Of a stretch of 64,000 nucleotides of DNA, positions 1-8,808 are shown piece after piece. The stretch spans positions 23,477-87,476 of the forward strand of contig CAYZVS010000005.1 of NCBI GenBank assembly GCA_964482085.1, given 5' to 3'. This DNA comes from CAIXDN01 sp964482085. Lineage in GTDB: Bacteria > Patescibacteriota > Patescibacteriia > 2-12-FULL-60-25. Numbering within the stretch: the stretch's first letter is position 1; every line of letters begins with the position of its first letter. The position numbers and the translations under genes are program-made. The notes under the pieces were generated by a model, which was given only the letters and a program-made list of their open reading frames with translations, did not search any database and had not been told where the DNA came from.

Positions 1-1651
1 TCATGTTTGCGATCGTATCTAAGACGTAGAAGCGAGCACCGTAAAGGACAAGTTCGTCTGTACTAGAAGCCTTGGTTGTCCATGTTGTTGAAAGATACGC
101 ACCTGTCTTTGTATCAAACGAAAGCATCTTTTTATCTTCCGTAATCAGGTAAAGACCACTGTTTCCCGCGGCCACGGACGCAATCTTTGCCGTTCCATCA
201 GGTAGTCGATAGCGCTTGGTCTCTATATTAAGCGGGTTCACTTCAACCAGCCCCTCGCCCGCCAAATCCATTACGTAGACCTTGCCGTCTTTGAAAGTAG
301 GGGAGACAAATGACCCATCTGCTGCACCAAGCGCGGCAGCGGTGAGTTCAATCGGAGCAACACGTTGCTCGCGCTTGAGTTTAAGCGCCAAGTCCTGAAG
401 TTCCTTGGCGAGGCCTTCCTTTGCTCCTTTACGTTCCGGTGTCTTTTCATCCAAACCATCTAAAAGCGTTTTAGATTCTTGCATCAAACTGCGCGTACGC
501 TCTTCATTTCCATAGACCAAGTCACTTTCTGCGCGTGTCTTCTTGTCCGTGGCATCATCAAAGACGGCATTCCAAAGTTGTTGTTCCGCTTTATATTTTT
601 GACGCGAGTAAAACCACGCGCCACTTCCGCCAATAAGCACAAGAATAGCAATCATCGCCAGCATGAGACGTTTACGATCGGCTGTCAGTGCATTCCCATG
701 CCCCGCACTCATCCCGCGCATGCTCGCCATGGAAACAGGGTTTTTACTCGCGGCCGCCTTCGCAAAGCTCGCTTTACCTTTTTGTTTCGTAAAGTCCTTC
801 GCTCTTGCCCAAAGCCCCACCAATGTCATGGCTGGTTTTGGTGGCGAGATCGATGGTGAGAGTATTTCCTCAGTTTTCTTTTCCTCCGAGTGCATTTTTT
901 CAATGGAAGTCGTGCTTTTTGGCTCGATAGCTACCGGTGCGGATTGGGCACGGCTTGTAATCGCTACTTGTGAGACTACGACACCAGCAAAATCATCCGG
1001 TATTCCACGCCGTTCCAGGTCTTGCTTGATCTCAAGCGCAGCCGTAACAGGAGGCAGGCTCTTCAGTCGATCCGCAATCCCGATCTCGCTACGCAATCGT
1101 TCAAAATTATTTGTTCCGATAAAAAGGATGTCGCCTGTATTCAGATCGCCACACAAGATGGAAGCAAACGGCTTACGAGGATTGATCTCAGCTGGCATAT
1201 CCAAAGAACCGAGCAAATCAAAACTACGATAGGTTCCGTCCGGCTGCTTCTGCAAAAAAATATTCGTCAGTTGTCCGATACCTGCAACACATACGCGCCC
1301 CTCCAAAACCTCGATGATAAAAAGATTTACTCGGTGCCAAGCAAGCTCGCTCGGTTCACGCTCTACAAATTCTGCAACGGCTTCATTAAGGCGCTCCACC
1401 AACTTCTCAAAACGCGCCATCGGATCCATACCCGTCCCAGAGAGCAGAGTACGTGTTTGTTCAGCGGCCGCATTCAGCGCATCAAGCAGTTGTTCATAGG
1501 CATATAGGGTGGATGCGATATCCGCCAAAAGAAGCAACGAAGGCCCCTTGCGACCCCCAGATTCCGAGTCATAACGAAATAAGCCTACGATCCGCTCATC
1601 AGCGGCCGCTTGGCTAACTTCTATTTCGGCGATACGCAGGGGATATTCCAT
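1..1651 (-). CDS. Membrane protein, possible degenerate PP2C-like domain plus propeller-like C-terminus (partial)
   Basis: The frame is open on the minus strand from an ATG at 1651, preceded by a GAGGA ribosome site, to the window edge, giving about 550 residues without the C-terminus. Residues 1-220 have stretches resembling a PP2C phosphatase core (VNLFIIEVLEGRVCVAGIG and a later GDILFIGTNNF), but I do not see the metal-binding aspartates, so activity is doubtful. A low-complexity linker follows. One transmembrane segment lies near residues 330-350 (MIAILVLIGGSGAWFY), then a charged, probably coiled-coil stretch near 355-415. The last part has repeated strand-turn units (FKDGKVYVMDLAGEG, GLYLITEDKKMLSFDTKTG) typical of PQQ/WD-like propellers. 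Divergent from the regulator at 1785. The phosphatase and propeller assignments are inference. Confidence 0.7.
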   Translation of the reverse strand, partial: MEYPLRIAEIEVSQAAADERIVGLFRYDSESGGRKGPSLLLLADIASTLYAYEQLLDALNAAAEQTRTLLSGTGMDPMARFEKLVERLNEAVAEFVEREPSELAWHRVNLFIIEVLEGRVCVAGIGQLTNIFLQKQPDGTYRSFDLLGSLDMPAEINPRKPFASILCGDLNTGDILFIGTNNFERLRSEIGIADRLKSLPPVTAALEIKQDLERRGIPDDFAGVVVSQVAITSRAQSAPVAIEPKSTTSIEKMHSEEKKTEEILSPSISPPKPAMTLVGLWARAKDFTKQKGKASFAKAAASKNPVSMASMRGMSAGHGNALTADRKRLMLAMIAILVLIGGSGAWFYSRQKYKAEQQLWNAVFDDATDKKTRAESDLVYGNEERTRSLMQESKTLLDGLDEKTPERKGAKEGLAKELQDLALKLKREQRVAPIELTAAALGAADGSFVSPTFKDGKVYVMDLAGEGLVEVNPLNIETKRYRLPDGTAKIASVAAGNSGLYLITEDKKMLSFDTKTGAYLSTTWTTKASSTDELVLYGARFYVLDTIANM

Positions 1652-1744
1652 GATATTTCCTCGCGAAAAGCGTGCAGGAACAGGTCGAGTATACGGTTAT
1701 TTATCCGAGGCCGTCCAGCTCTGAAATGGCTCATCCCCCCTGTC

Positions 1745-1773
1745 TTGTCAAGCGATGTGTACTCGGGCATGCT
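1745..1773 (+). promoter_or_regulatory. Putative sigma70-type promoter for the HTH/MNT gene
   Basis: TTGTCA at 1745-1750 is followed after 17 bases by CATGCT at 1768-1773, eleven bases before the ATG at 1785. The rest of the 133-base gap between the divergent genes (1652-1784) shows nothing else I recognise. Confidence 0.4.
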
Positions 1774-1784
1774 TGGGGGTGCGT

Positions 1785-2393
1785 ATGCTTGAACACTTAT
1801 TTGGATCACGCACCCGGGTTAAGCTCCTTAGCCTTTTCCTCCGTCATCAAGACGAGCCGCTTTTTGTACGTGAAATTACCCGTCGAGTCGGCACACAGAT
1901 CAACGCCGTACGACGCGAGCTTTCCAACCTTGTGAAGCTCGGGCTTATTATGGAGGTGGTTGAGGCGGAAGAGGTAAAAGGTAAGAAACAACCAGGGCTC
2001 AAGAAAAAATATTATAAGGTCAATCCGGAGTTCAAGCTTCTCCCGGAAATCTCCTCGCTTGTGATGCGGGCCCAGATTTTGCTCGAGGGTCGTCTTGATC
2101 AAGAGATTTTAAAATTGGGCGATGTTCGCTATCTTGCATTCCTTGGAGTATTCCTTGGCAAGGGCAAGGCGCCCGTCGATCTTTTTGTTGTAGGCACAGT
2201 CGACGATACAAAATTGAAAGCACTTGTTGCGGCATCGGAAAAGTCCCTAGGCTATGAAATTAATTTCACAACGATGTCGCCGGAAGAGTTCCGCTATCGC
2301 AAAGACATGACGGACAAGTTTTTATACGCCATTCTAGAATCTCCTAAGAATGTGGTTGTCGATCGCCTGAATGAACGTGACCATACGGCCTAA
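1785..2393 (+). CDS. Winged-helix regulator with nucleotidyltransferase-like C-terminal domain
   Basis: A protein of 202 residues. Residues 1-75 form an ArsR/MarR-like winged helix (LFGSRTRVKLLSLFL, then FVREITRRVGTQINAVRREL). A wing rich in Lys/Glu follows (GKKQPGLKKKYYKV). Residues 100-195 (FLGVFLGKGKAPVDLFVVG, then LGYEINFTTMSPEEFRYR) resemble the small MNT nucleotidyltransferase fold often fused to an HTH in archaea and CPR bacteria; the catalytic Gly-Ser and Asp-x-Asp residues look degenerate. I chose the ATG at 1785 over the upstream ATG at 1755 because the conserved HTH begins there and a G-rich ribosome site precedes it. A DNA-binding sensor role is inferred. It sits 8 bases ahead of tsaB. 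Confidence 0.75.
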   Translation: MLEHLFGSRTRVKLLSLFLRHQDEPLFVREITRRVGTQINAVRRELSNLVKLGLIMEVVEAEEVKGKKQPGLKKKYYKVNPEFKLLPEISSLVMRAQILLEGRLDQEILKLGDVRYLAFLGVFLGKGKAPVDLFVVGTVDDTKLKALVAASEKSLGYEINFTTMSPEEFRYRKDMTDKFLYAILESPKNVVVDRLNERDHTA

Positions 2394-2401
2394 CCGTTCC
2401 T

Positions 2402-2803
2402 ATGGCCTGGCTCTTTCTCGATACACATGCCCCCGGTGAAGCTCGCTTTGCATGGTTTGAGAAGGATGCGCTGCCAAAACCCGTTCCCGTGGAAGGTAGA
2501 ACCGTCAATGTCCTGCCAAAGCTCGCAAAATCGCTTGGCCCGAAAGGATTGAAGCGTATTGAGGGTGTTTGCGTAGTGTCTGGACCAGGTTCTTTTTCTT
2601 CTATTCGCGCCGGAGTTTTGCAGGCAAACATGATCGCTCGCTTACTCCGTGTTCCACTTGTAGGAATCACGGTCGATGAGGCAGGGGATTTACCCGTGCT
2701 CTCACACAAGCTTTTTGCCAAGCATCACTCGGTAAAACTTGCTGAGTACGTCGCCCCGATTTACGACAAAGAACCCAACATTACGATTCCTAAAAAACCA
2801 TGA
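2402..2803 (+). CDS. tsaB: TsaB-like tRNA threonylcarbamoyladenosine biosynthesis protein
   Basis: A short protein (133 residues; TsaB is usually around 220) that keeps the hallmark segment VVSGPGSFSSIRAG, equivalent to the GPGSFTGLR motif of the ASKHA-fold TsaB/TsaD family, followed by LLRVPLVGI. In the known pathway TsaB pairs with TsaD and TsaE to put t6A on tRNAs reading ANN codons. The C-terminal half of a normal TsaB is missing, leaving the N-terminal dimerisation lobe, as in other reduced genomes. tsaD and tsaE are not in this window. Its stop overlaps the start of the next glycosyltransferase by four bases, so the two are probably co-transcribed. Confidence 0.75.
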   Translation: MAWLFLDTHAPGEARFAWFEKDALPKPVPVEGRTVNVLPKLAKSLGPKGLKRIEGVCVVSGPGSFSSIRAGVLQANMIARLLRVPLVGITVDEAGDLPVLSHKLFAKHHSVKLAEYVAPIYDKEPNITIPKKP

Positions 2804-4284
2804 AACGCCCAACACTCAAACGGGTGCTGGAAATTATTCCCGGCGCGCTTGTCTGGACAACCTTGATTCTCTCGGTGGTCTTATCTTTTGTGAAGCCGCT
2901 TTGGATGGTGTACTTCATCATGGTGTTTGATTTGTATTGGTTGCTCCGCATTATCTATTTTATTCCGTTCCTGCTCTGGTCATGGTGGCAATATCGTCAG
3001 GCATTAAAACGTGATTGGCAAAAAGATGCTTCACGCCTCACGGGCTTTGATGAGGTCTATCATCTCGTTTTTCTCCCAACCTACAAAGAAGAACAAGGTG
3101 TTATTCGTGAAACGCTACATTCTCTCACACGCTGCTCCTATCCAGCCAAACGCATGCATGTGGTTTTGGCCGGAGAGGGTCGGGATCGTGAGAACTTCCA
3201 AGCCATCATGTCCGAGCTCGTCCCTCAATTCTCATCCCATTTCGCGAGCTTACAAACCACCGTTCACCCCGTCGGTTTACCCGATGAAATCCCAGGGAAA
3301 GGCTCCAACCTCAATTGGTCGGCAAATCAAGTCGTGCCAAAGCTTGTTGCAGATGGTCTTAATCCGGAAAAAACCATCGTCTCGTCTTTTGATGTCGATA
3401 CCATTGTCCACCCACAGTATTTTTCTTGTTTGACTTGGTTCTACTTGACGGTCGCAGAGCCAACGCGCAGCTCCTATCAACCCGTCGCGCTCTACAATAA
3501 TAATTTGTGGGAATCACCAGCCGCCGTACGCGTCGCCATGTTTGGTACAACATTTTGGTTGATGACCGAGCTCGCTCGCCCAGAAGGGATGATGACGTTC
3601 TCATCGCACTCCATGTCACTCCGCATGTTGATGGATGTGGGTTATTGGCAAAAAGACATCGTTTCAGAGGATTCGCGTATTTTCTTGCAAGGACTCATGA
3701 AATATCACGGGCGTTATCGCGTGACGCCAATCCATCTTCCCGTCTCGATGGATACCGTGATGACCGGAAAATATGTTCCTGCGCTCGTCGCGCTTTACAA
3801 GCAATTACGTCGTTGGGCTTGGGGCGTGGAAAACTTTCCTTTCATGGTCGAGGCTTTCATACGCGACAAGGAAATGCCACTCATGACCAAAATCGGATGG
3901 ACATACAAACAGCTGGAAGGAATGTTCACTTGGGCTACAGCACCCCTCATTATCTTGGTGGTCGGTTATTTGCCATTTTGGGTTGCTCCAGAACAGTTCA
4001 GATCATTTGCGGTATTTCAGAACACCCCTTTTACACTCGAGTGGCTCATGCGTTTTTCCATGGTCGGTTTGTTTGTATCGGCCGGTCTCGCGCTCACCCT
4101 GCTCCCGCCACGCCCCAAGCATTACTCGCGTCCATACGCCGCCGCGATCTTTATGGTTCAATGGTTACTCTTGCCCGTAACCTTTGTGATCTTTGGTGCA
4201 CTCCCAGCTATCGACGCTCAAACACGGCTCATGCTTGGCAAATATCTTGGTTTCAACGTCTCTCAGAAGCGTAAGGTTCCCTAA
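2800..4284 (+). CDS. Membrane glycosyltransferase, GT2 (cellulose-synthase-like)
   Basis: A 494-residue protein with two transmembrane segments near residues 12-58, a cytosolic GT-A catalytic domain, and three or more C-terminal membrane segments from about residue 375. The catalytic region shows the GT2 order: a donor-binding start (YHLVFLPTYKEEQGVIRETL), a DVDT metal motif (SSFDVDTIVHPQYF, equivalent to DxD), an ED acceptor-base motif (DIVSEDSRIF), and a QLRRWAWG segment equivalent to Q(Q/R)xRW. This is the layout of processive membrane GT2 enzymes that polymerise and export polysaccharide or transfer sugars to lipid. The product is unknown. It starts a tight run of glycosyltransferases (2800-5760). 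Confidence 0.85.
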   Translation: MKRPTLKRVLEIIPGALVWTTLILSVVLSFVKPLWMVYFIMVFDLYWLLRIIYFIPFLLWSWWQYRQALKRDWQKDASRLTGFDEVYHLVFLPTYKEEQGVIRETLHSLTRCSYPAKRMHVVLAGEGRDRENFQAIMSELVPQFSSHFASLQTTVHPVGLPDEIPGKGSNLNWSANQVVPKLVADGLNPEKTIVSSFDVDTIVHPQYFSCLTWFYLTVAEPTRSSYQPVALYNNNLWESPAAVRVAMFGTTFWLMTELARPEGMMTFSSHSMSLRMLMDVGYWQKDIVSEDSRIFLQGLMKYHGRYRVTPIHLPVSMDTVMTGKYVPALVALYKQLRRWAWGVENFPFMVEAFIRDKEMPLMTKIGWTYKQLEGMFTWATAPLIILVVGYLPFWVAPEQFRSFAVFQNTPFTLEWLMRFSMVGLFVSAGLALTLLPPRPKHYSRPYAAAIFMVQWLLLPVTFVIFGALPAIDAQTRLMLGKYLGFNVSQKRKVP

Positions 4285-4288
4285 ATAT

Positions 4289-4957
4289 ATGCCGATTGTG
4301 AAACGCGTGTCCCTACACATGTCTTCCGACGACCTCGGAACGCGTTTGCCGGTCTTACTTGAAAGTCTATTTGCGCAGACGGTCTCTGATTGGCAAGCGG
4401 TTATTGTCGATAATAGTGGTAACCGACCAACGCCATCCGAGCCGCCGATCTACGTCCTCCGTAATCCACGACCCCAAAGTCTGGCGCGTTCAATGAGTCA
4501 GGCGATAGAGCTCGCAACAGGTTCCGAGTTTTTTATTTTATGTAAAAGCGATCTTATTTTTGCACCGGACACACTCCAAAAAATGCTGGATGCTTTTGAA
4601 AAAGATGCTTCACTCGTTTATGCCTGGCCTTCTCTCGCTAAAGCAAGCTTTGATCCGGATTCTACGGAAGGGGAGTTGTTGTTTAGCAAGGATCGCGTGC
4701 AGTTGCGTCGGGAAGAAGACCTTTCTGCAAGCTGTGTGATGATTCGATCACAGGATCTCGGCGCACTTCGTCCAGACGCACGTTATTCTAATGACCTGGT
4801 GATGCAAGATTTTGTTTGGAAACTTGCGCAAACAGGCGCAAAAGGACGTCATCTTGAAGATGCCGTTATTTGGTTACAGCCGGGAGCAACACTTGCCAGC
4901 CCGCGCTTTTTGCGGTATTGGACGTGGGTATGGACCAGACGCGCAAGCCGCTCGTAA
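4289..4957 (+). CDS. Short GT2-family glycosyltransferase-like protein
   Basis: Start chosen at 4289, just after the upstream stop, giving 222 residues. The N-terminus follows the GT2 pattern (RVSLHMSSDDLGTRLPVLLE, then DWQAVIVDNSGNRP). A region equivalent to the nucleotide-sugar-binding DxD reads CKSDLIFAPDTL, so the first Asp of the motif appears changed and catalysis is uncertain. No membrane segment is evident. It overlaps the next GT2 gene by 28 bases in another frame, which implies translational coupling. It may be a regulatory or degenerate partner of that enzyme, or transfer a single sugar; I cannot tell which. Confidence 0.7.
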   Translation: MPIVKRVSLHMSSDDLGTRLPVLLESLFAQTVSDWQAVIVDNSGNRPTPSEPPIYVLRNPRPQSLARSMSQAIELATGSEFFILCKSDLIFAPDTLQKMLDAFEKDASLVYAWPSLAKASFDPDSTEGELLFSKDRVQLRREEDLSASCVMIRSQDLGALRPDARYSNDLVMQDFVWKLAQTGAKGRHLEDAVIWLQPGATLASPRFLRYWTWVWTRRASRS

Positions 4958-5760
4958 CCTTTGTTACGGTCAACTACAAAACGCCTCACCACATTCGTCA
5001 ACTGCTCAAAGGCGTGGGAGACGCGCGTTTTGCGTTTCCCTTTGAATATTTCCTTGTCGATAACGCATCGGGTGACGGAACGGTCGAGATGGTACGTGAG
5101 CGTTTTCCTTGGGTTACGGTGATCGCGAGTCCAAAAAATATCGGCTACGGAGCGGGAAATAATTTGGCGTTAGAGCAGGCGCGCGGTGAGTATGTCTTAC
5201 TATTCAATCCTGACCTCACGGTTTTTCCTGGAGAAGTTGAATCGTGGATTGAGTGGATGTCTGCACGTCCAGAAGTCGGTATCAGCGGCCCACGTATTTT
5301 GAATCCGGACGGTAGTGACCAAGAGTCCTGTTATCGTTTTCCAAATCTGCTGACGCCAGTTTTGCGCAGAACGTTCATCGGTCGATTGCCAATCGCTCGC
5401 AAATCGCTCGACCGCTACACCATGAAAGACATGGATCGTGCGATAGAACAGGATGTCGATTGGGTACTTGGCGCGGCGATGTTGATTCGCAAAACCGTTC
5501 TTGATCGCATCGGTCATTTTGATCCGCGCTTTTTCATGTATTTTGAGGAAGCGGACATTTGTCGCCGCGCTTGGGGTCAGGGTTTACGCGTTACTTATGT
5601 TCCGGTTTCTCGCTTTATGCATTATCACGGTCGCGAGAGCCGCATCCGCTTTCCATGGGAGGTTGTCACCAACAAGTTAACCCGTGTTCATTTGGCGAGT
5701 GGTATCAAATATTTCTTAAAACACATCGGTTCCCCCGATCCTCGCACAAAACAGGTATAA
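4930..5760 (+). CDS. GT2-family glycosyltransferase (rhamnosyltransferase-like)
   Basis: From the ATG at 4930 the product has 276 residues. The GT-A fold is well marked: LVTFVTVNYKTPHHIRQLL, then FLVDNASGDGTVEMV, then ASPKNIGYGAGNNLALEQA, and a metal motif LLFNPDLTVFPGEVE. The acceptor region contains VLGAAMLIRKTVLDRIGHFD and the MYFEEADICRRAW segment typical of the WbbL/rhamnosyltransferase group. It has no membrane segments, so it would act on a lipid-linked acceptor at the inner face of the membrane. The TAA stop of this gene is part of the TATAAT box (5756-5761) that probably drives the next gene. Sugar specificity is not readable. Confidence 0.85.
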   Translation: MDQTRKPLVTFVTVNYKTPHHIRQLLKGVGDARFAFPFEYFLVDNASGDGTVEMVRERFPWVTVIASPKNIGYGAGNNLALEQARGEYVLLFNPDLTVFPGEVESWIEWMSARPEVGISGPRILNPDGSDQESCYRFPNLLTPVLRRTFIGRLPIARKSLDRYTMKDMDRAIEQDVDWVLGAAMLIRKTVLDRIGHFDPRFFMYFEEADICRRAWGQGLRVTYVPVSRFMHYHGRESRIRFPWEVVTNKLTRVHLASGIKYFLKHIGSPDPRTKQV

Positions 5761-5761
5761 T
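5756..5761 (+). promoter_or_regulatory. -10 box giving a predicted leaderless transcript of the DUF4012 gene
   Basis: A perfect TATAAT overlaps the stop codon of the upstream GT2 gene and lies seven bases before the ATG at 5769. There is no Shine-Dalgarno sequence and no clear -35 box. Transcription would start at or next to the A of the start codon. Confidence 0.5.
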
Positions 5762-5768
5762 CAAATCC

Positions 5769-7691
5769 ATGGAACTCTCCATTGTGGGTTGGCCGTGGAA
5801 ACGCGTCGCGCTTGGGATCGGAATCATCCTTATCGTCGCGCTCGTTATTGTTATCTCGCCCGTTATTTACGGCACGGTTGTTGCTGGTGGTGCGGCCGTT
5901 AGCTTGCAAGGGCATTTGCGTGGCGCCGTTGCCGACGCGGGTGTTCGGGATTTTTCTTTGGCAGAAACCAAGCTCGCTGCTGCAGAGCAAGACCTTGGAG
6001 CGATTCGCGGTGGTTTACGCGCCATGGGAAATTGGCGTGAAGCGCCATACTTGGGCTCACGTCTCAAGGCCTTGGAACAAGTTGAGCGTTCCGGATCTTC
6101 TGCTGTTTCCGGTTTTCGTGAAGTGCTTTCTGTTGTTGCTGATATTCAACAAGCCGTCGATGCAGCCGGAACCGTGTCTGGCGTAAACATCGACCAAAGT
6201 CGCTCCTACAAGGATTTAACCCGCGAGGAAAAACGCGCCTTGTTTGAAAACTTGGCCGCAGCCTTGCCACGCCTCCGTTTGGCACGGGAAAAGATTTCCA
6301 TTGCCGCCGACGCTTGGGCGCGCGTTCCTCAAGATGAATTGTTTGCACCGATTCGTAACGCCATCGTCCCGATCGCAGACCAGCTTCCCGCGCTCGACAC
6401 ATCCATGGGGCAGGCACTTAGCCTCCTTGAATGGCTTGTTCCGCTCTCCGGCTTCCCAGATGAAAAAACCTATCTTGTCTTACTGCAAAACGCGGACGAG
6501 TTACGCCCAACCGGCGGCTTTATCGGAAATATTGGTCTGGTGACTGTCGATGCAGGTGACATTAAGAGCATCGAGTTTGAAGATGTTTACGCACTCGACA
6601 ATCTGGTTGCCAACACTTGGAAGGATACGCCGCCAGCCGTAATGACGCGTGAACTCGGTATCAGTGCTTGGTTTTTGCGCGATTCCAACTGGTCGCCGGA
6701 CTATCCGCAATCGGCTGCGCGGCTCATCGATGTCTATCAACGCGAGACGCAGCAGGGGAGAAATATCAATGTAACACTCGACGGCGTTATTGCGCTTCAG
6801 CCAGAATTCTTTCGTCGCATACTCCGGATGACAGGCCCGCTTACAGTAGAAGACCAGACATTCACCGCCGACGATTTTTTTGACCAATTGCAATTTGAAA
6901 CGCAGGTCGGATTCCATCAGGAAGGCCGTCCCACGGAACAGCGTAAGGATATCGTGAAAAAGCTTGGCGATGTCTTGATCACGACGCTACTCAGCCTTCC
7001 GGCCAACCAATGGCCATCCCTGCTTAATGTCGCCACCGTTTCCCTTGAACAGGGCGATATGTTGGTTTACGCAAAAGATCCGTCCGTTCAGGAAATCCTT
7101 GATAGACGCAGTTGGAGCGGCCGTACCATCGGTACGGATGAGGATTATCTCTGGGTAATCGATGCTAATCTCGCCGCTCTTAAAACGGATGGCGTTATGG
7201 ACAAGCGTGTATTTTACTCTGTTGATTTCACTGATCCTGAAGGCCCCGTTGCCACCGTACGTTTGCGTTACACAAATACCAATCGTGTCTTTGACTGGCG
7301 CTACACGCGTTACCGTAGCTACACGCGTGTGTATGTCCCAGAGGGTAGTGAGCTTCTTTCTTGGTCCGGTAGTTCCAAAAACCCCGATGTTTTCCGTGAA
7401 CTTGGAAAACAAGTCTTTGGCGGCTTCTGGGTGATTGAACCAGGCGCCATTGCAGAAATGGTTTTTCGCTATCGTTTACCACCTCGTATTGCAAGCCTTG
7501 TAGAAGGGGAGAAGTATCGATTTATCGGCCAAAAACAGCCAGGCGCGGAACGGACATTGACCCTAGACCTCCGGTTCGGTAAAAACGTTCTACGAGCAAC
7601 GCCCCCAGAAGATTCAGCAGACTTTGGCGATGATCGTTATCACTATGAAGGCGCGTGGGGCAAGACGGAATCCTTTGAAATCACGTTTTAG
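5769..7691 (+). CDS. DUF4012-domain membrane-anchored protein
   Basis: A 640-residue protein with one N-terminal transmembrane helix (about residues 14-40, LGIGIILIVALVIVISPVIY) and a large outside region. A helical stretch (45-220) precedes the DUF4012 core, recognisable from TYLVLLQNADELRPTGGFIG, followed by DTPPAVMTRELG and a SNWSPDYPQSA segment. The C-terminal third is predicted beta-rich. DUF4012 proteins are common in CPR bacteria, Actinobacteria and Chloroflexi, often beside polysaccharide genes as here, but have no established function. The segment resembles part of the LytR-CpsA-Psr fold, so a role in attaching glycans to the surface is a guess from context. Start at 5769, seven bases after TATAAT. 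Confidence 0.85.
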   Translation: MELSIVGWPWKRVALGIGIILIVALVIVISPVIYGTVVAGGAAVSLQGHLRGAVADAGVRDFSLAETKLAAAEQDLGAIRGGLRAMGNWREAPYLGSRLKALEQVERSGSSAVSGFREVLSVVADIQQAVDAAGTVSGVNIDQSRSYKDLTREEKRALFENLAAALPRLRLAREKISIAADAWARVPQDELFAPIRNAIVPIADQLPALDTSMGQALSLLEWLVPLSGFPDEKTYLVLLQNADELRPTGGFIGNIGLVTVDAGDIKSIEFEDVYALDNLVANTWKDTPPAVMTRELGISAWFLRDSNWSPDYPQSAARLIDVYQRETQQGRNINVTLDGVIALQPEFFRRILRMTGPLTVEDQTFTADDFFDQLQFETQVGFHQEGRPTEQRKDIVKKLGDVLITTLLSLPANQWPSLLNVATVSLEQGDMLVYAKDPSVQEILDRRSWSGRTIGTDEDYLWVIDANLAALKTDGVMDKRVFYSVDFTDPEGPVATVRLRYTNTNRVFDWRYTRYRSYTRVYVPEGSELLSWSGSSKNPDVFRELGKQVFGGFWVIEPGAIAEMVFRYRLPPRIASLVEGEKYRFIGQKQPGAERTLTLDLRFGKNVLRATPPEDSADFGDDRYHYEGAWGKTESFEITF

Positions 7692-7727
7692 ACCGTAGGG
7701 AGAGGCTTGCTCTTACCCTTCGTTCCC

Positions 7728-7748
7728 AGGCGACCCAATGGGTCGCCT
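7728..7748. terminator. Perfect 9-bp hairpin between the DUF4012 gene and mreB
   Basis: AGGCGACCC and GGGTCGCCT pair perfectly around an AAT loop. It is followed by CTACGTTATCT rather than a T-run, so it is a weak intrinsic terminator at best and may instead be an RNA processing or stability element. It lies 12 bases before the mreB start. Confidence 0.45.
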
Positions 7749-7759
7749 CTACGTTATCT

Positions 7760-8764
7760 ATGTTCGGAAAAAAAATTGGTATCGACCTCGGAACCACAAC
7801 GGTTCTCGTCTATATTCCCAAGAAAGGTATTATCATCAACGAACCTTCCGTTGTGGCGATTTCTATTGCTGATAAAAAAGTCCTAGCAGTCGGAAAAGAA
7901 GCCAAGGATATGATCGGCCGTACGCCTGATACCATTGTGGCCAAGCGTCCACTCAAAGACGGCGTCATTGCGGACTATCGTACAACGGAAGCAATGCTAA
8001 GATATTTTATTAATAAAGCGCTCGGCGGTGTCCGCTTGTTCCGCCCAGAAGTCATGGTGGCTGTTCCTGGTGGGATTACTTCCACGGAACGACGTGCAGT
8101 GATCGACGCCACGATTTCCGCTGGGGCTCGTGCGGCTTACATTATCAAAGAGCCTGTTGTGGCTGCTATTGGTGCCGATATTCCGATCGGATCAGCTTCT
8201 GGTCACATGATTATCGATATCGGCGGCGGTACATCAGAAATCGCCGTTATTTCTCTTGGAGGAATCGTCGCCTCGTCATCTGTTCGTATCGGTGGCAACA
8301 AGCTCGATTCATCGATTCAAGAGCATGTGCGCCGCAAACACGGTCTCGCTGTCGGTGAGCGCACGGCAGAAGAAATTAAAATCAAGATCGGCTCGGCACT
8401 GTATCTGGAAGACAAGCTCGAGCTTGAAGTCAAAGGCCGCGACATGATTTCCGGCTTGCCGCGCATGGTGATCGTTACTTCTGATGACGTCACGGATGCG
8501 ATTCAACATGAACTACAAGGAATCGTTGATTCGATCAAAGATGTCCTGCGTGCAACACCCCCAGAACTGTCTGCCGATGTCATGCAAAAAGGGATGGTGC
8601 TTTCCGGAGGCTCTTCCCAGCTCCGTAATTTGGATCGATTGTTCTCAGAAGCTACGGGCGTTCCAGCTTTTGTGGCAGACAACCCACAGCAATGCGTGGC
8701 TAAAGGGACGGGGATCGCACTCGAGAACCTTGAGCTCTACAAGCGCAGTGTGTTCTCGGCGTAA
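7760..8764 (+). CDS. mreB: Rod shape-determining protein MreB (actin homologue)
   Basis: At 334 residues it has the full length of the family. The actin-fold ATP-binding signatures are clear: KIGIDLGTTTVLVYIP (phosphate 1), a GGVRLFRPEVMVAVPGGIT region, MIIDIGGGTSEIAVISLGGI (phosphate 2), and MVLSGGSSQLRNLDRL (adenosine motif). MreB forms membrane-associated filaments that direct lateral wall synthesis. No mreC, mreD, rodA or pbp2 gene is next to it here; it stands alone between a DUF4012 gene and a strong terminator, which is unusual. The organism is therefore probably elongated or controls cell width actively. Confidence in the family is high. Confidence 0.95.
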   Translation: MFGKKIGIDLGTTTVLVYIPKKGIIINEPSVVAISIADKKVLAVGKEAKDMIGRTPDTIVAKRPLKDGVIADYRTTEAMLRYFINKALGGVRLFRPEVMVAVPGGITSTERRAVIDATISAGARAAYIIKEPVVAAIGADIPIGSASGHMIIDIGGGTSEIAVISLGGIVASSSVRIGGNKLDSSIQEHVRRKHGLAVGERTAEEIKIKIGSALYLEDKLELEVKGRDMISGLPRMVIVTSDDVTDAIQHELQGIVDSIKDVLRATPPELSADVMQKGMVLSGGSSQLRNLDRLFSEATGVPAFVADNPQQCVAKGTGIALENLELYKRSVFSA

Positions 8765-8770
8765 AACGTA

Positions 8771-8800
8771 AAAAGCCGCCTCCAGGATGGGGCGGCTTTT
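8771..8800. terminator. Bidirectional intrinsic terminator between mreB and the convergent gene
   Basis: AAAAGCCGCC at 8771-8780 pairs with GGCGGCTTTT at 8791-8800 around a ten-base loop. The A-run and T-run on either side make it work for mreB on the plus strand and for the gene ending at 8809 on the minus strand. Confidence 0.85.
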
Positions 8801-8808
8801 AGTTGCAC

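Noticed and set aside
1022..1507. Plus-strand open frames between 479 and 1507
   Set aside because: They lie opposite a continuous minus-strand gene whose translation has a clear membrane helix and repeated units; the plus-strand frames have no such sense.
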